From: Microbacterium paraoxydans | Lineage (GTDB): Bacteria; Actinomycetota; Actinomycetes; Actinomycetales; Microbacteriaceae | DNA: 64,000 nucleotides | Direction: 5' to 3' | Assembly (NCBI RefSeq): GCF_019056515.1 | Contig: NZ_CP064873.1 | Coordinates: 744,001 to 808,000 of the forward strand | Part shown: positions 52,260-60,471 of the stretch, piece after piece | Layout: each line of letters begins with the position of its first letter | Position numbering within the stretch: position 1 is the first letter of the stretch | Translations under genes and position numbers: made by a program | Notes under the pieces: generated by a model | The model's database searches: none | What the model was told of the DNA's origin: nothing | What the model saw: the letters and a program-made list of their open reading frames with translations, nothing else

Positions 52260-52597
52260 GCGTCGCAGTGACGGACGGGCCGACGACCGTGGCGGGGGCC
52301 ACGGTCGTCGAGGCCCGGGCGCTGCATCGGCTCGCGCTGGGGATCGTCCGCGATGTCGCCGGAGTCGGCGCGGGAGACGCGAGCGTCGACCTCGCCGACA
52401 GCCGCGGCGACCTGCGGGTCTCCGTGGCGGTCCCGGTCGTCCTGGGGAGCCGCGGGGGCGGTCCCGTGGCGGTCCGCGCCGACGCCGTGCGCGACGCGGT
52501 CGTCCGCGGCATGCGCGAGCTGGCGGCCCGCCGCGTGGGAGCGGTGGACGTGCGTTTCACCGGAGTCCGGCGTGAGGACGAGAGGAGAGTGGCATGA
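52256..52597 (+). CDS. Asp23-like protein
   Basis: 113 residues. Shares the Asp23 beta-alpha layout (ARALHRLALGIVRDVAGV ... DLRVSVAVPVVLG ... AVRDAVVRGMRELAARRVGAVDVRFTGV) but is divergent. It is likely a soluble partner of the first Asp23 protein. Four-base overlaps on both sides place it firmly in the operon. Confidence 0.7.
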   Translation: MSVAVTDGPTTVAGATVVEARALHRLALGIVRDVAGVGAGDASVDLADSRGDLRVSVAVPVVLGSRGGGPVAVRADAVRDAVVRGMRELAARRVGAVDVRFTGVRREDERRVA

Positions 52598-53160
52598 CGG
52601 CGAACACGACGACGTCGCGGCGACTGCTTCGTCGAGAGGCGAGGGCGACGCGCCGGGGCCCGGCGATCGCGCTCGCGGTCGTCCTCGCGGTGCTCCTCCT
52701 CGCTCTGCTGGGCGCGATGGTCGCCGGGACTCTCGACGCGGGGTTCCGCGCGCAGGTCACCGGATGGCTCACGCCCGTCACGGCTTCCGCCGCGGCGCCT
52801 GCGGTGATGATCGCCGCCGGGGCCGTGCTCGTGGTCGTGGCGCTGCTCCTCCTCGGACTCGCCGTGCTTCCCGGTCGGCGGGCCCGTCGCACGCGGCTCG
52901 CCGCACGGGCCGCGCTCGTGATCGACGACGGGGTGCTCGCCGACGCCATCGCCGACGGCACCGCGCGCCGGATCGGCGTGCCACGCGGCCAGGTGCGCGT
53001 GACCGTCGGACGACGCACGGTGCTGATCCGGGTCACGCCCACGAGCGGGGTCCCGGTGGATGCGGCCGCCGCGGGAGACGCGGCCCTGCGCGTGCTGGAC
53101 GAGACCGGATTCCGGCTCTCGCCGCGGGTGCAGGTGGCGCGGGAAGGAGTGATCGCATGA
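52594..53160 (+). CDS. DUF6286 domain membrane protein
   Basis: 188 residues. Basic N terminus, two membrane segments (about residues 23-48 and 66-92), then a cytoplasmic domain with VRVTVGRRTVLIRVTPTSG. The layout matches DUF6286, found in Actinobacteria beside Asp23 genes. Function unknown; presumably a membrane anchor. Overlaps both neighbours by four bases. Confidence 0.75.
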   Translation: MTANTTTSRRLLRREARATRRGPAIALAVVLAVLLLALLGAMVAGTLDAGFRAQVTGWLTPVTASAAAPAVMIAAGAVLVVVALLLLGLAVLPGRRARRTRLAARAALVIDDGVLADAIADGTARRIGVPRGQVRVTVGRRTVLIRVTPTSGVPVDAAAAGDAALRVLDETGFRLSPRVQVAREGVIA

Positions 53161-53855
53161 CGTCGGCAGGGACCGTCGCGAACCGGATCGTCCTCCTCGG
53201 AGGAGCCGCGATGCTTCTGGGCGGGGGCGTCGTCCTCCTCGCTGCGGGACTGCGGGGCGCGGGGGCGCTTCCGGCCCCCGCCGAGGATGTGCTCGCCGAG
53301 GCCGACGGTGTCGTGGCGTGGTCGGGGGCCTGGGGCCTCGACATCCCCGGTGCGGGCTTCGTGCCGCTGTGGGCGCTCGCGGGGCTCGCCGCCGCGGTGC
53401 TGCTCGTCGTCCTCCTCCTCGCGTTCCTGCTCACCCGCAGGCCGCGGCGGGAGCGCACCCTTCTCCGGCTCGCCGGTGAGGGCGGCACGACCACCGTCGA
53501 CCGGAGTGTGGCGGAGCAGCTGCTCGCAGCCCCCCTCGCCGATCGAGCGGACGTGCTGGCCGCCCGGGTGACGAGCCGGAAGGCCGGCCGCGAGATCGCT
53601 CTCGGCCTCGTGGTCACTCCACGCCCCGGCGCGGCCCTGGGGCAGGTGCTCGCCGCCGCCGATGCGGTCGTGCAGGAGTGGGACGCCGTCACCGGGACGC
53701 GGATGCCGGTCGTCGTGCACATCGCGGACCGCGGCTGGCGGGAACTCTTCCGCTCCCGGCAGCGGATGCGCCGTTCGCTGGTGGCCGGACAGAGCACGGC
53801 GGCGCGTGAGCCGCACAGCACACAGACATCGACCCCGACCGTCGGGGTCGTGTGA
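53157..53855 (+). CDS. AmaP-like alkaline shock membrane anchor
   Basis: 232 residues. Two membrane helices near residues 10-35 and 68-92, separated by a short outside loop, then a cytoplasmic domain ending in a basic, Ser/Thr-rich tail. This is the topology of AmaP, which recruits Asp23 to the membrane in Gram-positive bacteria. Sequence identity to AmaP cannot be judged here, so the call rests on topology and gene order. Confidence 0.65.
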   Translation: MTSAGTVANRIVLLGGAAMLLGGGVVLLAAGLRGAGALPAPAEDVLAEADGVVAWSGAWGLDIPGAGFVPLWALAGLAAAVLLVVLLLAFLLTRRPRRERTLLRLAGEGGTTTVDRSVAEQLLAAPLADRADVLAARVTSRKAGREIALGLVVTPRPGAALGQVLAAADAVVQEWDAVTGTRMPVVVHIADRGWRELFRSRQRMRRSLVAGQSTAAREPHSTQTSTPTVGVV

Positions 53856-53869
53856 GGAAAGGAGGCGCC

Positions 53870-54043
53870 ATGAGCGCGGAGGACAAGATCAAGGCCGCAG
53901 CCGAGAAGGTCGCAGGCAAGGCCAAGGAGGTCGTCGGCGAGGTCACGAACAACGACAAGCTCGTCGCCGAGGGCAAGGCCGAGCAGGCCAAGGGCGATGT
54001 CAGGAACGCGGCCGAGGATGTCAAGGACACGTTCACCAAGTGA
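53870..54043 (+). CDS. CsbD family stress protein
   Basis: 57 residues. Helical, Lys/Glu/Ala-rich: MSAEDKIKAAAEKVAGKAKE ... NNDKLVAEGKAEQAKGDVRNA, the CsbD repeat pattern. General-stress family of unknown mechanism. GGAGG 5 bases before ATG 53870. Last gene of the first transcript; a strong hairpin follows at 54051-54080. Confidence 0.9.
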   Translation: MSAEDKIKAAAEKVAGKAKEVVGEVTNNDKLVAEGKAEQAKGDVRNAAEDVKDTFTK

Positions 54044-54050
54044 CGGAAGG

Positions 54051-54080
54051 GGAGGAGGCGCCCGGAGGGGCGTCTCCTCC
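54051..54080 (+). terminator. Terminator after csbD-like gene
   Basis: GGAGGAGGCGCCC (54051-54063) pairs with GGGCGTCTCCTCC (54068-54080), 13 bp with one G-U pair, loop GGAG. It splits the Asp23 region into two transcripts. Confidence 0.7.
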
Positions 54081-54160
54081 GCCCGCGCGCAGAGGGTCGA
54101 TCCGATCCGATGCGGCGCGGGCTCCGAACGTCCGGGGAACCGTGAACGAGGGGTGGGGGA

Positions 54161-54727
54161 ATGGCAGCCGATCGCTGGGGTGAGGCGCTGGAGCAGGCCG
54201 GAGACCGTATCGTCGCCGGTCGCGCGATGGACGGCGACGTCGCCGCGTTCGCGGTGCTCGTGCGCAGGTACACGCCGATGATGAGGGCCTACACGCAGCG
54301 GATGCTCAACGCGTCGGCGGAGGTCGATGACATCGTGCAGGACGCGTTCGTGACGGCATGGCAGCGGTTCGGTGAGCTGGAGGACCCCGCGAAGGTCAAG
54401 AGCTGGCTCATGCGGATCGTGAGCCGCAAGGCGGTGGATCGGCTGCGCCGGACGCGTCCCGCGCTCGACGTGGACGAGATCGACCGACCCGCGCCGCCGC
54501 AGGCATCGCCCCATGCGGTCGTCGAGGCGAGAGCGGGCGTCGAGGCCCTCGGCGCGGCCCTGCGCGAACTCCCGGAGGCCCAGCGCGAATGCTGGGTGCT
54601 GCGGGAGCTGGCCGGCTACAGCTACGACGAGATCGCCGAGGAGCTCGGCATCCCCGTCAGCACGGTGCGCGGACTGCTGTCCCGCGCGCGACGGTTCCTG
54701 ATCACACGGATGGAGGCGTGGCGATGA
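54161..54727 (+). CDS. ECF-type RNA polymerase sigma factor
   Basis: 188 residues. Region 2 MDGDVAAFAVLVRRYTPMM ... EVDDIVQDAFVTAWQRF and region 4 LGAALRELPEAQRECWVLRE ... YDEIAEELGIPVSTVRGLLSRARR. Group IV (ECF) sigma factor that redirects RNA polymerase to a stress regulon. The G-rich sequence before ATG 54161 serves as a weak ribosome site. Its stop overlaps the next gene by four bases; that gene has an anti-sigma-like N terminus, so the two may be a regulatory pair. Confidence 0.92.
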   Translation: MAADRWGEALEQAGDRIVAGRAMDGDVAAFAVLVRRYTPMMRAYTQRMLNASAEVDDIVQDAFVTAWQRFGELEDPAKVKSWLMRIVSRKAVDRLRRTRPALDVDEIDRPAPPQASPHAVVEARAGVEALGAALRELPEAQRECWVLRELAGYSYDEIAEELGIPVSTVRGLLSRARRFLITRMEAWR

Positions 54728-55326
54728 CCGATCACCACGAGGACGACCAGCTGCGCCGCCTCGGCCTGGAGCCCGCCGACCTCGACGGGCACACGATCGA
54801 GGAGCTCAGCGACTACTTGGACTCCGGCCGCACCCCGCGGAATCCCGCCATCGAGGAGTCGCCGGGGTGCCAGCTCGCGCTCGATGCCCTGGAGAGGCTG
54901 CGCGGGCTGGGCAGCGCCCTGATGGATGAGGATGTCTCCTCCGCGTCTGCCGCGGACGAGAGCTGGGTGGAGAGGATCCTCAGCGGCATCGCGATGGACG
55001 CCCAGGCGGGGCGCCGCATCCCCTTCGCCTACGATGATCCGGACGTGGAGCTGGCGATCACCGAAGGCGCCGTGCGCGGACTGGTCCGTGCCGCGGAGGA
55101 GGCCGTCCCCGGCGTGCTGGTCGGCCGGTGCCGGCTGGAGGGCGATGTCACAGAGCCCGGAGCGCCGGTGCGGGTGGCGATCGACGCGAGCGTGCGCCTC
55201 GGCGACCCTCTCCGTCGCGTGGCCGACCGGCTGCGCGCGGAGGTGGAGGCCCGGCTGCGTCGTCATACCGAGCTGCAGGTCGTGGCCATCGATGTCGCGA
55301 TCACCGACGTCAGGGAGGGGGCATGA
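54724..55326 (+). CDS. Asp23-domain protein with anti-sigma-like N terminus
   Basis: 200 residues. The N-terminal ~65 residues (TIEELSDYLDSGRTPRNPAI ... CQLALDALERLRGL) look like the short helical region of anti-sigma factors, with only one Cys, so no zinc site. The C-terminal ~110 residues have the Asp23 pattern (AITEGAVRGLVRAAEEAVPG ... VAIDASVRLGDPLRRVADRLRAEVEARLRRHTELQVVAIDVAI). Coupled to the sigma gene upstream and the Asp23-like gene downstream. The anti-sigma role is inference. Confidence 0.75.
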   Translation: MTDHHEDDQLRRLGLEPADLDGHTIEELSDYLDSGRTPRNPAIEESPGCQLALDALERLRGLGSALMDEDVSSASAADESWVERILSGIAMDAQAGRRIPFAYDDPDVELAITEGAVRGLVRAAEEAVPGVLVGRCRLEGDVTEPGAPVRVAIDASVRLGDPLRRVADRLRAEVEARLRRHTELQVVAIDVAITDVREGA

Positions 55327-55712
55327 TGACCGGCACCGAGCTGTCGAAGGAGGAGCGCGCGGGTCTCGCGCTCCGGATCGAGGCGGCGCTGCGCGCCTGC
55401 TCCGGGGTGCGCGGCGTATACCGATCGGGCTCCCTCGTCTCCAACCTCCTGCGTGCGGGTGCGTCGGCGTGGGGGAACGAGCGCGGAGTCGAACCGATCG
55501 TGTCCGTCGCCGCCGGAGCGGACGGCGTGGCGGTGGAGGCGGCGATCGGCGTCGACGGGCGGGTGCGCAGCGTCGCGACGCTACGGCATGCCCGTGACGC
55601 CGTGGACGTGGTGCTGCGGGCCGAAGGCCTGCGCCGCGGGAGCCTCACCCTCACCGTCGCCTACGTGCAGAGCGCCGTGGAGCCGGAGCCGGGGGAGCGC
55701 CGCCGTTCGTGA
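55323..55712 (+). CDS. Asp23-like protein
   Basis: 129 residues. Divergent Asp23-type fold (LALRIEAALRACSGVRGVY ... VSVAAGADGVAVEAAIGVDG ... LRRGSLTLTVAYVQSAV). ATG 55323 overlaps the upstream stop; ATG 55326 is an equal alternative. The stop codon lies in the loop of the terminator hairpin at 55694-55724. Third gene of the sigma operon, making four Asp23-type proteins in the region. Confidence 0.68.
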   Translation: MMTGTELSKEERAGLALRIEAALRACSGVRGVYRSGSLVSNLLRAGASAWGNERGVEPIVSVAAGADGVAVEAAIGVDGRVRSVATLRHARDAVDVVLRAEGLRRGSLTLTVAYVQSAVEPEPGERRRS

Positions 55713-55724
55713 CGGCGGCGCTCC
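55694..55724. terminator. Bidirectional terminator with a stop codon in its loop
   Basis: GGAGCGCCGCCGT (55694-55706) and ACGGCGGCGCTCC (55712-55724), a perfect 13-bp stem; the loop TCGTG runs into the TGA stop (55710-55712). Lies between convergent genes. Confidence 0.7.
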
Positions 55725-55729
55725 TCGCA

Positions 55730-56575
55730 TCACACCAGGGCGCGGAGGCCCTCGACGAGCGGGGTCGTCGGGCGGCCGATGAGGCGGCGGAGGGTGCCGT
55801 CGGTGTCCGCCAGGGCGCCGTCGCGGATACCGGCGTCCAGGGCGACGACGAATCCGGCGGTGCCCTCGTCGAGGCCGGCCGCGCGGAGCGCGGCGAGTTG
55901 CTCGTCGGCGGAGAGCGGGACGAACACGACCTCGCGGCCCGTCACCTCGGTCATCGCGGCGGCGAGGTCGGCGTAGGTCCATGCGACGTCCCCGCCGAGC
56001 TCGTAGACCGCACCGAGGTGTCCGTCCTCGGTGGCGCCGACGGCGGCGGCCTCGGCGTAGTCCTTCCGGCTGGCGGAGGCGACGCGGCCCTCTCCGGTGC
56101 CGGCGCTGAGGGTGCCGGTCTCCGCTGCACGAGCCAGGTCGGCGGCGTAGTTCTCGGTGTACCAGTTGTTGCGGAGGATCACCGCGGGAAGACCTGCGGC
56201 CGCGATGAGCTCCTCGGTGGCCTTGTGCTCGGGAGCCAGGACGAGGGAGCTCGTGGTGGCCTTCGGAGCGCTCGTGTAGACGAACTTCGACACCCCGGCA
56301 TCCTTCGCGGCCTCGATGACCGCCTGATGCTGCGCGACGCGCTGGCCCACCTCCGAGCCGGAGACGAGCACGACGGTGTCCACGCCGTCGAGCGCCGCCG
56401 CGACCGACGCCGGGTCGGTGTAGTCGAGACGGACGACGGGCACGCCGAGGTCGGCCCCCTTGGCGAGGTCGCGCGCACCGGCGCGGATCGTCTGCGGGTC
56501 GACGCCGCGCGCGAGCAGGGCGGCGACGATGAGGCGGCCGAGGTGACCGGTCGAACCGGTGACGAGGATGGTCAT
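55730..56575 (-). CDS. NAD(P)H-binding NmrA/QorB-like quinone oxidoreductase
   Basis: 281 residues. Rossmann motif TGSTGHLGRLIVAALLARG at the N terminus, then LDYTDPASVAAALDGVDTVVLVSG, SKFVYTSAPKA and ILRNNWYTENY, the QorB (YtfG) pattern. Likely reduces quinones or senses redox state through NADPH. ATG 56575, with AAGGA upstream. Divergent from an HxlR regulator, the classic pairing for QorB-type genes. Confidence 0.87.
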   Translation of the reverse strand: MTILVTGSTGHLGRLIVAALLARGVDPQTIRAGARDLAKGADLGVPVVRLDYTDPASVAAALDGVDTVVLVSGSEVGQRVAQHQAVIEAAKDAGVSKFVYTSAPKATTSSLVLAPEHKATEELIAAAGLPAVILRNNWYTENYAADLARAAETGTLSAGTGEGRVASASRKDYAEAAAVGATEDGHLGAVYELGGDVAWTYADLAAAMTEVTGREVVFVPLSADEQLAALRAAGLDEGTAGFVVALDAGIRDGALADTDGTLRRLIGRPTTPLVEGLRALV

Positions 56576-56640
56576 GGGAGTCCTTTCGTTGCTGACTCCC
56601 CGGACAACCCCGGCAGCCGTGCTCCGCATTCCTTTCGGCG

Positions 56641-56668
56641 GGTACCCACTTTTCGGTAAGGTACCCAC
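56641..56668. promoter_or_regulatory. HxlR operator and promoter
   Basis: Direct repeat GGTACCCAC at 56641-56649 and 56660-56668, 19 bp apart, each containing the GGTACC palindrome. TAAGGT at 56657-56662 is a -10 box, 6 bases before the ATG of the regulator, overlapped by the second repeat, so autorepression is plausible. Confidence 0.6.
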
Positions 56669-57034
56669 ATGACGGTGAGTTTTGCGCAGATCCGCGATTC
56701 CCAGCCCGCTCTCTTCGATCAGGGATGCGGGACACGCGTCATCCTCGACCACATCATGAGCAAGTGGGGCGTGCTCGTACTCTCCTGTCTCTCCGACGGC
56801 ACGCGGCGCTGGGGCGAGCTGCGTCGGGAGGTGGACGGCATCAGCGAGAAGATGCTCGCGTCGACCTTGCGGACCCTCACCGACGACGGCCTGGTGCATC
56901 GGGAGTCGCTGCCGACGGTGCCGCCGCATGTCGAGTACAGCCTCACGCCTCTCGGGCGTGACCTGATGGAGCGGATGCTTCCGCTGATGGAGTGGGTCGC
57001 GGCGCACGCCGACGGAATGCTCGGTCGCGACTGA
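56669..57034 (+). CDS. HxlR family transcriptional regulator
   Basis: 121 residues. Winged helix with the HxlR signature CGTRVILDHIMSKWGVLVLSCL and SEKMLASTLRTLTDDGLVHRE, then YSLTPLGRDL. The Cys at about residue 18 (near DQGCGTR) may sense quinones or electrophiles as in QorR/YodB. Leaderless start predicted from TAAGGT 6 bases upstream. Controls the divergent oxidoreductase by inference from gene order. Confidence 0.92.
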   Translation: MTVSFAQIRDSQPALFDQGCGTRVILDHIMSKWGVLVLSCLSDGTRRWGELRREVDGISEKMLASTLRTLTDDGLVHRESLPTVPPHVEYSLTPLGRDLMERMLPLMEWVAAHADGMLGRD

Positions 57035-57095
57035 CCCACGGAATCCTTCGCGTATCTGAACGCGACGCATGGATTCCGTTGCAGAAACAAAAGGA

Positions 57096-57125
57096 TTGAC
57101 GGGATACCGCGGCGAGCCGTACTGT
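57096..57125 (+). promoter_or_regulatory. Promoter of the APC permease
   Basis: TTGACG (57096-57101) and TACTGT (57120-57125), 18-bp spacer, with the ATG 7 bases past the -10: a well-formed leaderless promoter. Confidence 0.7.
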
Positions 57126-57132
57126 TCAGGAC

Positions 57133-58671
57133 ATGGCAACGACGCCCATCCACCTCGAACGCCCCGACGGCAAGGGCCTGGCCGCAGGCACCCTCGGCCT
57201 GTGGGGCTCCACCGTCATCGGGCTCGCCTCCACGGCCCCCGTCTACTCGCTCGTCGCGACGCTCGGCTTCGTCGTGCTCGCCGTCGGCGCGCAGGCGCCG
57301 ATCGCCTTCATCATCGCCTTCGTGCCGATGCTGCTGATCGCCTTCGCCTATCGCGAGCTCAACAACGCCGTCCCCGACTGCGGCACCACGTTCACCTGGG
57401 GCAGCAAGGCCTTCGGGCCGTGGGTGGGCTGGATGGGCGGCTGGGGCGTCGCGGTCGCCGGCATGGTCGTGCTCGCGAACCTCGCGCAGATCGCCTCCGT
57501 GTACTTCTGGTCGCTGATGGGGCAGGACCTCGAGAACAACGACTGGCGCGTCGTCGTCGTGGCGGTTCTCTTCATCGCGGCGATGACCTGGGTGAGCTGG
57601 CGCGGGGTCGAGATCGGCGAGCGCATCCAGAACGTGCTCCTCGCGATCCAGTACCTCGCGCTGGCGATCTTCATCGTGGCCGCCCTCTGGCAGTTCTTCA
57701 CGGGCGACGCCCCCGACGCCACCCCGTTCTCGTGGGAGTGGCTGAACCCCTTCGGCTTCACCGACTGGTCGGGCTTCACCGAGGCGATCCTCCTCGCGCT
57801 CTTCATCTACTGGGGATGGGACACCTGCCTCGCCCTCAACGAGGAGACGAAGGACCCGAAGCGCATCCCCGGCCGCGCCGCGGTGCTCACGTGCGTCATC
57901 CTCCTGGTGACGTACGTCGCGGTGACGATCGCCGCGATGATGTACGCCGGACTCGGCGAGGACGGCACGGGACTCGGCAACGAGGCCAACGCCGACGACT
58001 TCTTCCTGGCCATCAAGGACGGGCTGCTCGGACCGTTCGGCTGGGTGCTGGTGGTCGCGGTCATCATCTCGGCGATCTCGTCCACCCAGACGACCATCCT
58101 CCCGACCGCCCGCGGCACGCTCGCGATGGGCGTGTACCGGGCGCTCCCGGCGAAGTTCAAGGACGTGCACCCGGTCTACAAGACGCCGTCGTTCTCGACC
58201 ATCGTCATGGGCGTGGTGGCTTCCCTCTACTACGTCGGCATGACCCTCATCAGCGACAACATCCTGCAGGACTCGATCCTCTCGCTGGGCCTCGCGATCG
58301 CGTTCTACTACGCCATCACCGGTTTCGCCTGCGTCTGGTACTTCCGTGCCGACCTGCGCCGCTCGACCCGCGACCTGTTCTTCAAGGGCATCTTCCCGCT
58401 GCTCGGAGCGCTGCTGCTGACCGGCGCGTTCGTGCAGTCGGCGACCGACATGTGGGATGTCGACTACGGCTACACCGTGCTCTTCGGCATCGGCGGCACG
58501 TTCGTGATCGGCATCGGGTCGCTGGCGATCGGCCTCGTCCTGATGTTCCTCTGGTACCTCTTCCCGCGGTCGAAGCGGTTCTTCCGGGGCGAGAGCCTGA
58601 ACCGGGAGACCGAGGTGATGGTGCCGGAGGAGCCGGGCGCGATGATCCGCTCGGTCGACGGCGGCATCTGA
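57133..58671 (+). CDS. APC family amino acid permease
   Basis: 512 residues, about 12 membrane segments. APC/AA_permease_2 features: GTLGLWGSTVIGLASTAPVYSL in helix 1, PDCGTTFTWGSKAFGPWVGWMGGWG, IYWGWDTCLALNEETKDPKRIPGRA, and SSTQTTILPTARGTLAMG. Imports amino acids or polyamines across the membrane; substrate not predictable. A longer frame exists upstream, but the promoter fixes the start at 57133. Single gene. Confidence 0.92.
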   Translation: MATTPIHLERPDGKGLAAGTLGLWGSTVIGLASTAPVYSLVATLGFVVLAVGAQAPIAFIIAFVPMLLIAFAYRELNNAVPDCGTTFTWGSKAFGPWVGWMGGWGVAVAGMVVLANLAQIASVYFWSLMGQDLENNDWRVVVVAVLFIAAMTWVSWRGVEIGERIQNVLLAIQYLALAIFIVAALWQFFTGDAPDATPFSWEWLNPFGFTDWSGFTEAILLALFIYWGWDTCLALNEETKDPKRIPGRAAVLTCVILLVTYVAVTIAAMMYAGLGEDGTGLGNEANADDFFLAIKDGLLGPFGWVLVVAVIISAISSTQTTILPTARGTLAMGVYRALPAKFKDVHPVYKTPSFSTIVMGVVASLYYVGMTLISDNILQDSILSLGLAIAFYYAITGFACVWYFRADLRRSTRDLFFKGIFPLLGALLLTGAFVQSATDMWDVDYGYTVLFGIGGTFVIGIGSLAIGLVLMFLWYLFPRSKRFFRGESLNRETEVMVPEEPGAMIRSVDGGI

Positions 58672-58709
58672 GGCGCAGGGTGCGCGCGCGGCTGTCCTAG
58701 GCTGGCCTC

Positions 58710-59558
58710 GTGCGCATCCGGCTCGACATCGCCTACGACGGCACCCATTTCCGCGGGTGGGCCACGCAGCCCACGCTCCGCACGGTCCAGGGGACGCTGG
58801 AGGCGGCGCTCGCCCGGATCGTCGGCTCCGACGTGCGGTTCGTCGTCGCCGGACGGACGGACGCCGGCGTGCATGCGAGCGGACAGGTCGCGCACGTGGA
58901 TCTCGACGAGGCGCAGTGGGCCCGGATCCAGGCACGACACGGCCGCGCCGCCGAGGATCCCGCGGGCAGCATCGCGGCGCGCATGCGCGGGGTGCTCGGC
59001 GCCTACCCCGACGTGACGGTCGTTCGCTCCTCCCTCGCCCCCGAGGGCTTCGACGCGCGCTTCTCCGCGGTCTGGCGACGCTATCGGTACCGGCTCGCCG
59101 ACGACCTCGCCGGCTATGACCCGCTACGGCGTCTCGACACCACGACGATCCGCGGTCGGCTGGACGCCGAGGCCATGGACGCCGCCGCCCGGACCCTCAT
59201 CGGTCTGCACGACTTCGCCGCCTACTGCAAGCCGCGCGAGGAGGCCACGACCATCCGCACGCTGCTCGACTACCGGTGGCAGCGGGACGCGGACGGGGTG
59301 CTCGTCGCGGAGGTGAAGGCCGACGCGTTCTGCCACAGCATGGTGCGGGCCCTCGTCGGCGCCTGCGCGGCGGTGGGGGAGGGGCGCCTCGACGTGGGCG
59401 ACCTCGTCGTGCTCCGCGATGCCCTCACGCGGACCAGCGAGTTCAAGGTGCTCGCCGCCCGCGGGCTCACGCTCACCGAGGTCGGATACCCCGCCGACGA
59501 CCTCCTCGCCGCGCGGGCAGCCCAGACCCGCGCCCGCCGGGACCACGAGACCGACTGA
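58710..59558 (+). CDS. truA: tRNA pseudouridine(38-40) synthase
   Basis: 282 residues. Catalytic Asp51 in GRTDAGVHASGQ, N-terminal YDGTHFRGWATQ, and C-terminal HSMVRALVGACAAVGEGR. Modifies U38-40 in the anticodon stem of many tRNAs. GTG 58710 follows TAGGCT (58698-58703) by 6 bases. In many Actinobacteria truA follows rplQ; here it stands beside rplM-rpsI. Confidence 0.95.
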   Translation: MRIRLDIAYDGTHFRGWATQPTLRTVQGTLEAALARIVGSDVRFVVAGRTDAGVHASGQVAHVDLDEAQWARIQARHGRAAEDPAGSIAARMRGVLGAYPDVTVVRSSLAPEGFDARFSAVWRRYRYRLADDLAGYDPLRRLDTTTIRGRLDAEAMDAAARTLIGLHDFAAYCKPREEATTIRTLLDYRWQRDADGVLVAEVKADAFCHSMVRALVGACAAVGEGRLDVGDLVVLRDALTRTSEFKVLAARGLTLTEVGYPADDLLAARAAQTRARRDHETD

Positions 59559-59611
59559 TCGTCCGGATCCGGAGCCGGGGCACAGATGGGGCGGGTAGCG
59601 TGGGGACGATC

Positions 59612-60280
59612 ATGAAGGTCATCTCCTACAACCTGCGCAAGCACCGGGCCGCCGGCGAGCTCGCGGCGCTCGTCGATGAGCATGATCCCGACATCCTCTG
59701 CCTGCAGGAGTGCGACGTCCCGGAGCTGCCGGACCGGATCGGCGGTCTCGTGCTGGCGGATGCGACGCAGGGCAACCGCCTCGGTCTCGCGCTCTTCTAT
59801 CGCGAGAGCACCTACCGCCTGCAGGGCATCCGCACGCTGGGCCTGAAGAAGTCGCTGCACGATCGCATCGCGAAGCCGGCGCACGAGCGCGTGCTCGGCG
59901 CGCGCCTGCGCGACATCGACGACGGCGGCGAGTTCATCGTCGCGTCCTTCCACGCCGCGCCCCTGACGGCGTTGAACTCGCTGCGGCGGCATCAGATCCG
60001 TGCGGCGCTCGCCGAGCTCGCGACGCTGGGCGAGGGGCTGCCGCAGCTCATGGTGGGGGATTACAACTACCCCGTGTTCAAGGAGAACCTCGGGCAGGCC
60101 GTGCGCGACCAGGGCTACGCGCTCTCCCTCAGCGACGACCACACCTACACGCGCTACCGCGTCTTCCGCGGGCACTACGACTTCGCGACGTCGTCCGGCT
60201 TCGAGATCGAGCGCATCACCACGCTGCCGCAGCGTTCCAGCGACCACCGCCCGATCCTCGTGACGGTCCGCCCGGACTGA
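59612..60280 (+). CDS. Endonuclease/exonuclease/phosphatase (EEP) family protein
   Basis: 222 residues. EEP fold landmarks: [19 protein letters not shown] (metal-binding Glu), [18 protein letters not shown] and the C-terminal SDHRPI catalytic pair. Substrate could be DNA, RNA or a phospholipid. No signal peptide. ATG 59612 lies 10 bases after TAGCGT, so the mRNA has a very short leader. It sits between truA and the ribosomal operon without overlap. Confidence 0.87.
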   Translation: MKVISYNLRKHRAAGELAALVDEHDPDILCLQECDVPELPDRIGGLVLADATQGNRLGLALFYRESTYRLQGIRTLGLKKSLHDRIAKPAHERVLGARLRDIDDGGEFIVASFHAAPLTALNSLRRHQIRAALAELATLGEGLPQLMVGDYNYPVFKENLGQAVRDQGYALSLSDDHTYTRYRVFRGHYDFATSSGFEIERITTLPQRSSDHRPILVTVRPD

Positions 60281-60298
60281 GTCCGGACGCCGGCGGGT

Positions 60299-60327
60299 TT
60301 GGGAATGCCGTTCCGGTGGCGTATGCT
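60299..60327 (+). promoter_or_regulatory. rplM operon promoter
   Basis: TTGGGA (60299-60304) and TATGCT (60322-60327) are 17 bp apart; transcription would start near 60334. Confidence 0.6.
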
Positions 60328-60333
60328 GACTCT

Positions 60334-60471
60334 TTGGTGCCCTTCCCTGTCCTGCGGGGAAGACGCACATCCGAACGTGAGCCCTCCACTGGCGTGTTCC
60401 TCCCCGTAGGGAAGAACCACCCCGGAGTGGGATTCACGAACACCTCCGTTCGACAAGAAAGCAGCACTATC
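60334..60471 (+). other. Structured rplM 5' leader, candidate ribosomal-protein autoregulatory RNA
   Basis: About 138 bases of untranslated leader. CTTCCC pairs with GGGGAAG in the first half. In the second half, GTTCCTCCC pairs with GGGAAGAAC (one mismatch) and is enclosed by CCACT/AGTGG. No open frame explains it. L13 binding is only a hypothesis. Confidence 0.45.
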
